In this document: piece by piece, positions 60,233-64,000 of the stretch | How positions within the stretch are numbered: the stretch's first letter is position 1 | Layout of the letters: the number at the start of each line of letters is the position of its first letter | Origin: an uncultured beta proteobacterium | GTDB taxonomy: Bacteria > Pseudomonadota > Gammaproteobacteria > Burkholderiales > Burkholderiaceae_C | NCBI GenBank assembly: GCA_903938815.1 | Contig: CAJAES010000069.1 | Span: forward strand, 51,184 to 115,183 | Length of the DNA: 64,000 nt | Direction of reading: 5' to 3' | Translations under genes and position numbers: made by a program | The notes under the pieces: generated by a model | The model's database searches: none | What the model was told of the DNA's origin: nothing | Seen by the model: only the letters and a program-made list of their open reading frames with translations

Positions 60233-61041
60233 GCATCGCCGCGCCGGACGCCGACGCCCTCGCGGCAGAGTTCCTGGCGGCGCGGGAGCAGGCCCGGCTG
60301 CTGCCCCTGCCGCAGGGCCTGGACCTGCCCACCGCCTACCGCGTGGCGGCCCGGATCGACGCCGCGCGCATCGATGCCGGCGAACAGCCACGCGGCTGGA
60401 AGATCGGCTTCACCAACCGCAGCATCTGGCCGCGCTACGGCGTGCACCAGCCCATCTGGGCGCGCGTCTGGGACACCACGCTGACCTTGCTGGAAGGCGC
60501 CGAGGCGGACGTATCTCTGGCGGGCCTGGTGCAGCCCCGCATCGAGCCCGAGATCGTCTTCGGCATCGCCCGCACGCCGCAGGCCGGCATGGACGAGACA
60601 GCGCTTCTGGCTTGCCTGGCCTGGGTGGCGCACGGCGTGGAGATCGTCCACACGCACTTCGATGGCTGGAAGTTCCAGGCCGCTGCCGACCCGGTGGCCG
60701 ACTTCGGCCTGCACGGCAGGCTGCTGGTGGGCCCGCGCCGCCCGGTGGCCGACTGGCCCGCGCTGGGCGCCGACCTGGCCGCGATGACGCTGGCACTGAA
60801 GCAGGGCGGCGTGCTGCGCGACCAGGGCCAGGGCGCCCTGGTGCTGGACGGGCCGCTGTCGGCTCTGCGCCATTGGCTGGCCGCGATGGCGGAGCTGACG
60901 CCCGGGGTGCAGTTGCAGCCAGGAGACGTGGTGACCACCGGCACGCTTACCGATGCCTGGCCCGTGGCCCCCGGCGAGACATGGTCCACGCACCCGGGCG
61001 ATGTTCGCTTGCCGAGCCTGTGCCTGCGCTTCACAGCCTGA
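60229..61041 (+). CDS. 2-keto-4-pentenoate hydratase-like protein (FAH family)
   Basis: A 270-residue fumarylacetoacetate-hydrolase-family protein of the MhpD/HpcG type, which hydrates 2-hydroxypenta-2,4-dienoate-like substrates or decarboxylates related oxo acids. Features: AYRVAARIDAARIDAG, GWKIGFTNRS, RIEPEIVFGIA (metal-ligand acidic residues), HGVEIVHTHFDGWKFQAAD and VVTTGTLTDAWPV. No other aromatic-degradation genes are adjacent, so it is an orphan. Its translation may depend on the repeat ORF upstream, as no ribosome site is seen. Confidence 0.82.
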
Positions 61042-61043
61042 GC

Positions 61044-61049
61044 TACAAT
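61044..61049 (+). promoter_or_regulatory. -10 box (TACAAT) upstream of tRNA-Ser
   Basis: TACAAT, starting 2 nt after the hydratase stop and 59 nt before the tRNA. It may serve the tRNA with a short processed 5' leader. No good -35 is visible. Confidence 0.4.
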
Positions 61050-61108
61050 TTCAGGCTTCGCTGAACGCGAGACCACGCAGCGCCAACACGCTGCAGCAAC
61101 ACACACCA

Positions 61109-61200
61109 GGAAAGGTGGCAGAGTGGTCGAATGCACCGGATTCGAAATCCGGCGTACAGGTTCTCCTGTACCGAGGGTTCGAATCCCTCCCTTTCCGCCA
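61109..61200 (+). tRNA. tRNA-Ser (anticodon CGA)
   Basis: A 92-nt class II tRNA. Acceptor GGAAAGG pairs with CCTTTCC, discriminator G, encoded CCA. The anticodon stem CCGGA/TCCGG encloses TTCGAAA with CGA at 61143-61145. A long variable arm (CGTACAGGTTCTCCTGTAC) precedes the T-arm GGGTTCGAATCCC. Reads UCG codons. Confidence 0.97.
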
Positions 61201-61212
61201 GTTGAATCCCCC

Positions 61213-61268
61213 CTCAACCGCTCCTCGCCCAAGGCGGGTTTGCAAGTGGTTGATCCGGTTGAGTTTTT
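61213..61268 (+). terminator. Candidate terminator after tRNA-Ser
   Basis: CTCAACCG (61213-61220) and CGGTTGAG (61256-61263) are perfectly complementary and followed by TTTTT. The 35-nt interior contains a small CGCC/GGCG hairpin. The long loop makes it less certain than the tRNA-Arg terminator. Confidence 0.5.
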
Positions 61269-61604
61269 CGGCCGCATGCGAGTGCGCGGGATTCAAGTGG
61301 GCTTGGCAATGCCGTACCGACTCCGACTTGAGACTGAGATCGTCTCAGCTGCTCCTGACAGAGACTGGTTCGAACTGGAGCCGTACCGTGAACGTTCGCA
61401 AGCCCGTCGCTCTGCGGATCTCACTCTAGGCGCCCGAAGTGGGTGGTGTTGACCTCCCCGCTTGACAAGCCCCAGCTGACACCCAGGAGGGAGGGCCTAG
61501 CCTTCCGGATCGAGGCATCGGGCAGCGGTTGCTTCGAGTCGCTCACACCAGGCTGAAACCACCTGTTCGCCTGGACGCAGGTTCGTCGTTTCTCCCCCGC
61601 CAAG
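61269..61604. other. Intergenic region, nothing recognised
   Basis: About 335 bp between the tRNA-Ser terminator and the convergent acyltransferase gene. Short open frames exist on both strands, but none has a ribosome site or a recognisable sequence. Confidence 0.6.
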
Positions 61605-62759
61605 TCACACCGCAGGCAACCCCAGCCACCGCCGCAGCGGCTTGACCGGCTCGCAAATGCGGACGATTGCCCAGGCGCTCGCCAGCGTGCCACCGAGCAA
61701 CAGTGGCCCTTCGGCAATTGGGTGCAGCGCCAGGGGTCTCAGGGCCACGGCAAGGAGGATGATCAGCGTCTGGTGCAGCACGTACACCGCGAAGATTCGG
61801 TGCACGAGTTGGCGTTGCCACGCTGTGGGCTGGCGCAGGTGGACCCAGCCGAAACCCAGCGCCGCCATGACGCCAGCCCACTGCTGCGCGGCATAGGCCG
61901 TGCGCAGCAGCGCGATGGGCGCGTCCGGTAGCGACAACAGCAGGAGCCATGCCGTGAGCATGACCAGGAGCGCAGGCAGCCTGAGTCGCGCCACGGCCGG
62001 CCATGCACCAGGCGTGCGCGCAAGAATGGCGCCGGCCACGAAGGCTGGCAGGTACTGCGCGTGCGCCAGGGGGTCGTCGACGAGGGCGTGGGTGACCTCG
62101 AACCAGGGCCTCAGGCCCAAGCGCCCCGCGGCGAGTATGAGCCAGGGCACCGCCAGCAGGGTCAGCAGCGACAGCCGATGCGAGAGCCGGTTGCCTGCGC
62201 GGTCCAGCCAGTTCGGTGCGGCACGCACGCTAGCCCACAGCAGGAGCGTGTAGGCCATCAGGTAAGGCAGGAACCACAGGTGGTTCCAGGTGGGGAGGAT
62301 CAGGCACGACCCCGCAGCCGAGCAGAAGCCCCCGTGGCCGCCGAGGTACAGCGGCAGGAATTCCAGGTAACTGCCCCGATATCCCATCTGCTCGACGACC
62401 TGCCAGTAGGACTGCGGTGGCACGATCACCAGCACTCCTGCGACCAGCGGCAAGCCCAGTCGCGACAGCCTGCTGCCGAGCCACCCCCGGGACCTGTTGC
62501 CCAGCGCAATCGCTGTCACGGCGCCGGAGATCAGGAACAGCAGGCTCATGCGCCAAGGGTTGACGAGCCGCATCCAGGGCTCGAGAGCGGCGCTCGCCGA
62601 GGGGCTCTTGAGGTGCCAGTCCCAGCTCACGTAGTACATGCCCACGTGATAAGCGATGAGAAGCCCCAGGGCGAGAAGCCGCAGGGAGTCCAGGAACGGG
62701 AGGCGCGCGTCGGTCCCAAGCGGCGCGTGTGTGGCGGTAGCGCCGGGGGGTGGTGTCAC
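61605..62759 (-). CDS. Acyltransferase-3 family membrane protein
   Basis: A 384-residue protein with about ten spans. The N-terminal LPFLDSLRLLALGLLIAYHV (RxxA...H pattern) and NPWRMSLLFLISGAVTA are those of the acyltransferase-3 (OafA/OpgC-like) family, which acylates sugars or glucans at the membrane. IFAVYVLHQTLIILLAVALR lies near the C-terminus. The GTG start (62759) is 1 bp from the stop of a small upstream ORF, so it is probably the last gene of the toxin-antitoxin operon. Confidence 0.88.
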   Translation of the reverse strand: MTPPPGATATHAPLGTDARLPFLDSLRLLALGLLIAYHVGMYYVSWDWHLKSPSASAALEPWMRLVNPWRMSLLFLISGAVTAIALGNRSRGWLGSRLSRLGLPLVAGVLVIVPPQSYWQVVEQMGYRGSYLEFLPLYLGGHGGFCSAAGSCLILPTWNHLWFLPYLMAYTLLLWASVRAAPNWLDRAGNRLSHRLSLLTLLAVPWLILAAGRLGLRPWFEVTHALVDDPLAHAQYLPAFVAGAILARTPGAWPAVARLRLPALLVMLTAWLLLLSLPDAPIALLRTAYAAQQWAGVMAALGFGWVHLRQPTAWQRQLVHRIFAVYVLHQTLIILLAVALRPLALHPIAEGPLLLGGTLASAWAIVRICEPVKPLRRWLGLPAV

Positions 62760-62760
62760 C

Positions 62761-62934
62761 TCACCCTGCCCCGCGACGGTTCAGCAGCGCCATCAGCCGC
62801 AAGGCCTCGTCGATCAAGGGCCGCGGCACGCGTTCGACACGACGGGCCTTGCGCGTCACGAGGTCGAGCATCCTGAGCATGGCCTGACCGGCGGCCAGGC
62901 CCCAACTGCGTATCCCTCGGCCGAGCGGGCTCAC
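62761..62934 (-). CDS. Small basic protein, 57 aa, coupled to the antitoxin gene
   Basis: Begins with GTG at 62932-62934 that overlaps the antitoxin stop (GTGA) and stops 1 bp before the acyltransferase start. The sequence is Arg/Leu-rich (MLRMLDLVTRKARRVERVPR), helix-forming and not recognised. The tight junctions on both sides are the main reason to call it a gene. Confidence 0.45.
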   Translation of the reverse strand: MSPLGRGIRSWGLAAGQAMLRMLDLVTRKARRVERVPRPLIDEALRLMALLNRRGAG

Positions 62935-63248
62935 GCCGTCTGCAGTTCGAAGTGCACCTCGCGGCCCATCGCCGTGGCGATGTTGACCAGCGCGTCCAGC
63001 GAAAAGCGCGACACGCGGCCCCGAAGCAGGTCGTTCATGCGCGGCTGGGTCACTCCGCAGCGCTGGGCGGCTTCGGTCTGCGTCCAGTTGCTCTCCTTGA
63101 CGATGGCGGTGATCTGGCGCATCAACTCCGAACGGGCGCGCAGGTTGGCCGCCTGTTCGGGCGTGTCGGCGATGGCGTCCCAGACGCTGGCGAAGGATTC
63201 CACCTGCTGCACAGGCTTCTTGCTCGTGGCGTTCTTTGCGGTCTTCAT
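62931..63248 (-). CDS. higA: XRE-family antitoxin (HigA type)
   Basis: A 105-residue helix-turn-helix protein. The XRE domain is at about 40-95 with the HTH TQTEAAQRCGVTQPRMNDLL (56-75), then GRVSRFSLDALVNIATAMG. The N-terminus is basic (MKTAKNATSKKPVQQ). AAGGAG precedes the ATG. It sits 3' of a Gp49/HigB-like toxin gene, the order typical of higBA systems, and would repress the promoter upstream of the toxin. Confidence 0.88.
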   Translation of the reverse strand: MKTAKNATSKKPVQQVESFASVWDAIADTPEQAANLRARSELMRQITAIVKESNWTQTEAAQRCGVTQPRMNDLLRGRVSRFSLDALVNIATAMGREVHFELQTA

Positions 63249-63570
63249 CTAACGCTCCTTGGACAATGCGAGCCATCGCGTTCGGGCCAATTCAACATCC
63301 CGTGGACTCGTCGCCTGGGTCTTCTTCTCGAACGCGTGCAAGACAGCCACATAGTCCTTCAGGCGCGCGGTGTAGATCACACGGTACGTCCCCGACTCGT
63401 CCCAGATTCGAAGGTCCTCCACGCCCTTGCCGATGGCTGGCACGGGCTTGAAGTCGGCAGGCTGCTCGCCGCGCTGGACCTTCTCCAGTTGAGCCGGCGT
63501 CCTGTCGCACGTCTTCCGGGAACTCCCGAAGACGCTTGAGCGAGTCGCCGAGGAACCGCACGGACTTCAT
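63249..63570 (-). pseudogene. higB: HigB/Gp49-like toxin gene, frameshifted
   Basis: The 5' part reads MKSVRFLGDSLKRLREFPED then VRQDAG, and a second frame continues QLEKVQRGEQPADFKPVPAI, then EDLRIWDESGTYRVIYTARL and YVAVLHAFEKKTQATS. Together they make a full-length phage-Gp49-like (HigB) mRNA-interferase toxin of about 107 residues. The frames meet near 63490, where one extra base (or two missing) breaks the gene. Either the toxin is inactivated or the base is a sequencing error. The stop TAG abuts the higA ATG. Confidence 0.8.
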
Positions 63571-63575
63571 GAACT

Positions 63576-63599
63576 GGATATATCCGAGTGGATATAACC
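63576..63599. promoter_or_regulatory. Operator/promoter of the higBA operon
   Basis: GGATATATCC (63576-63585) is a perfect 10-bp palindrome, and GGATATAACC (63590-63599) a near copy 4 bp away, just upstream of the toxin ATG. The TATA-containing words can also serve as the -10. This paired arrangement fits autoregulation by the antitoxin. Confidence 0.6.
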
Positions 63600-63823
63600 G
63601 CGCAAACGATTGCTAGGTTGCTTGGTGCTTGGCTACATCAACCTCTCCGGCAGTGGCAGCCGTACCAAGATGACTGACCCGATGCAGCAGACGGGCCGCG
63701 TGCTGCGAGCACGGGGTTCAGGGAAGGGTTCGCAGTCGCCCCATCAAGTTCGAATCCCCCTCCCGACCCGTTTAGAAACCCTCCTGACCTTTGAGGGGTC
63801 GGTACGCGCGGGATCGCTAGCGG
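63600..63823. other. Intergenic region
   Basis: About 220 bp without a convincing gene. It contains GTTCGAATCCCCC (63748-63760), which looks like part of a tRNA T-arm, but no cloverleaf can be built around it. Confidence 0.5.
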
Positions 63824-64000
63824 TCAGGCGATCCGCCCGAACATCCCGCCCAGGTATTTGTCGCGCCCGTCCTCCATGAACAGTACGCGCCAGTCCTCTA
63901 TTCGCGTCAGAGGTGACCTGGCCGCGCCCGATCCTGCGCACGAGGACTTCAAGCCCTGTGCGCGCACCGGCTTCCCGATGCGCTTGGTAGCGGACAGCCG
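63824..64000 (-). CDS. C-terminal end of an unidentified ORF (runs off window)
   Basis: On the minus strand the frame is open from the window edge to a TGA at 63824-63826 (59 codons), ending EDWRVLFMEDGRDKYLGGMF then GRIA. The end has a protein-like composition; the upstream part (KRIGKPVRAQGLKSSCAGSG) is less convincing. Not recognised. It may be the end of a gene or of a remnant. Confidence 0.3.
   Translation of the reverse strand, partial: RLSATKRIGKPVRAQGLKSSCAGSGAARSPLTRIEDWRVLFMEDGRDKYLGGMFGRIA

Noticed and set aside
63747..63760. GTTCGAATCCCCC as part of a tRNA or attachment site
   Set aside because: No matching T-stem 5' half, anticodon arm or acceptor stem can be built around it.

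Overview
The window is high-G+C, gene-dense DNA from a betaproteobacterium of the order Burkholderiales. A Rubrivivax/Leptothrix/Roseateles-like (Sphaerotilaceae) relative seems most likely. The evidence is strong G/C third-position bias in all core genes, betaproteobacterial gene orders (argH / algZ-algR / hemC-hemD-hemX-hemY; kinase-phosphatase-rph-rdgB-hemW; fkpB-ispH), a PEP-CTERM protein, two TRAP transporters and a 20-codon repeat that I recall from that group but could not look up. No species call is possible from sequence alone.

Layout. 1-8.1 kb: the start of panE, an Mpo1-like membrane gene, dcd, a YpfJ-type metallopeptidase, a dctPQM-lldD operon for uptake and oxidation of a hydroxy acid, a DUF454 gene and a cupredoxin-like gene. 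8.1-20.1 kb: dinB, argH, the algZ-algR LytS/LytTR pair, ppc and the hemCDXY operon, ending at tRNA-Arg(ACG). 20.4-22.2 kb: a chemoreceptor with a C-terminal WxxF tail. 22.2-27.3 kb: an accessory stretch with low gene density. It holds a SnoaL-like gene, a DUF2141 gene, a remnant of an RND efflux pump, a TetR regulator, and a small lower-G+C islet. The islet encodes a double-glycine leader peptide directly followed by a CPBP-family membrane protease. It is bracketed by two 222-bp direct copies of the 3' end of a beta-lactamase-fold hydrolase gene. 27.3-31.7 kb: that hydrolase, a stand-alone pyruvate-dehydrogenase-E1-type gene (aceE) and two small genes. 31.8-40.5 kb: a molybdenum hydroxylase (three subunits plus a CoxG-like protein) divergent from a TetR regulator and a second dctPQM transporter, with a strong palindrome between them. 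40.5-45.5 kb: a Ser/Thr kinase with a TPR-like C-terminus, a lipoprotein, an ECF sigma factor and a PEP-CTERM protein. 45.6-51.0 kb: yicC, divergent from a kinase-phosphatase-rph-rdgB-hemW operon. 51.1-55.8 kb: cheR-cheD-cheB, divergent from a diguanylate cyclase-flhG-truncated haemoglobin operon. 55.9-61.2 kb: smr-radC, fkpB-ispH, serS, a repeat-made small ORF, a 2-keto-4-pentenoate hydratase-like gene and tRNA-Ser(CGA). 61.2-64 kb: an acyltransferase-3 gene in a tight operon behind a higBA-type toxin-antitoxin pair whose toxin gene is frameshifted, then poorly coding DNA.

How it works together. Most of the window is housekeeping (haem, arginine, isoprenoid, nucleotide hygiene, translation) with a large signalling share: a two-component pair, two Ser/Thr kinases, a PP2C phosphatase, an ECF sigma factor, a diguanylate cyclase and chemotaxis adaptation enzymes. 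The parts that look recently acquired or unusual are the 26.1-27.3 kb peptide/protease islet with its flanking gene-end duplication, the repeat-built ORF between serS and the hydratase gene, and the decayed toxin-antitoxin operon.
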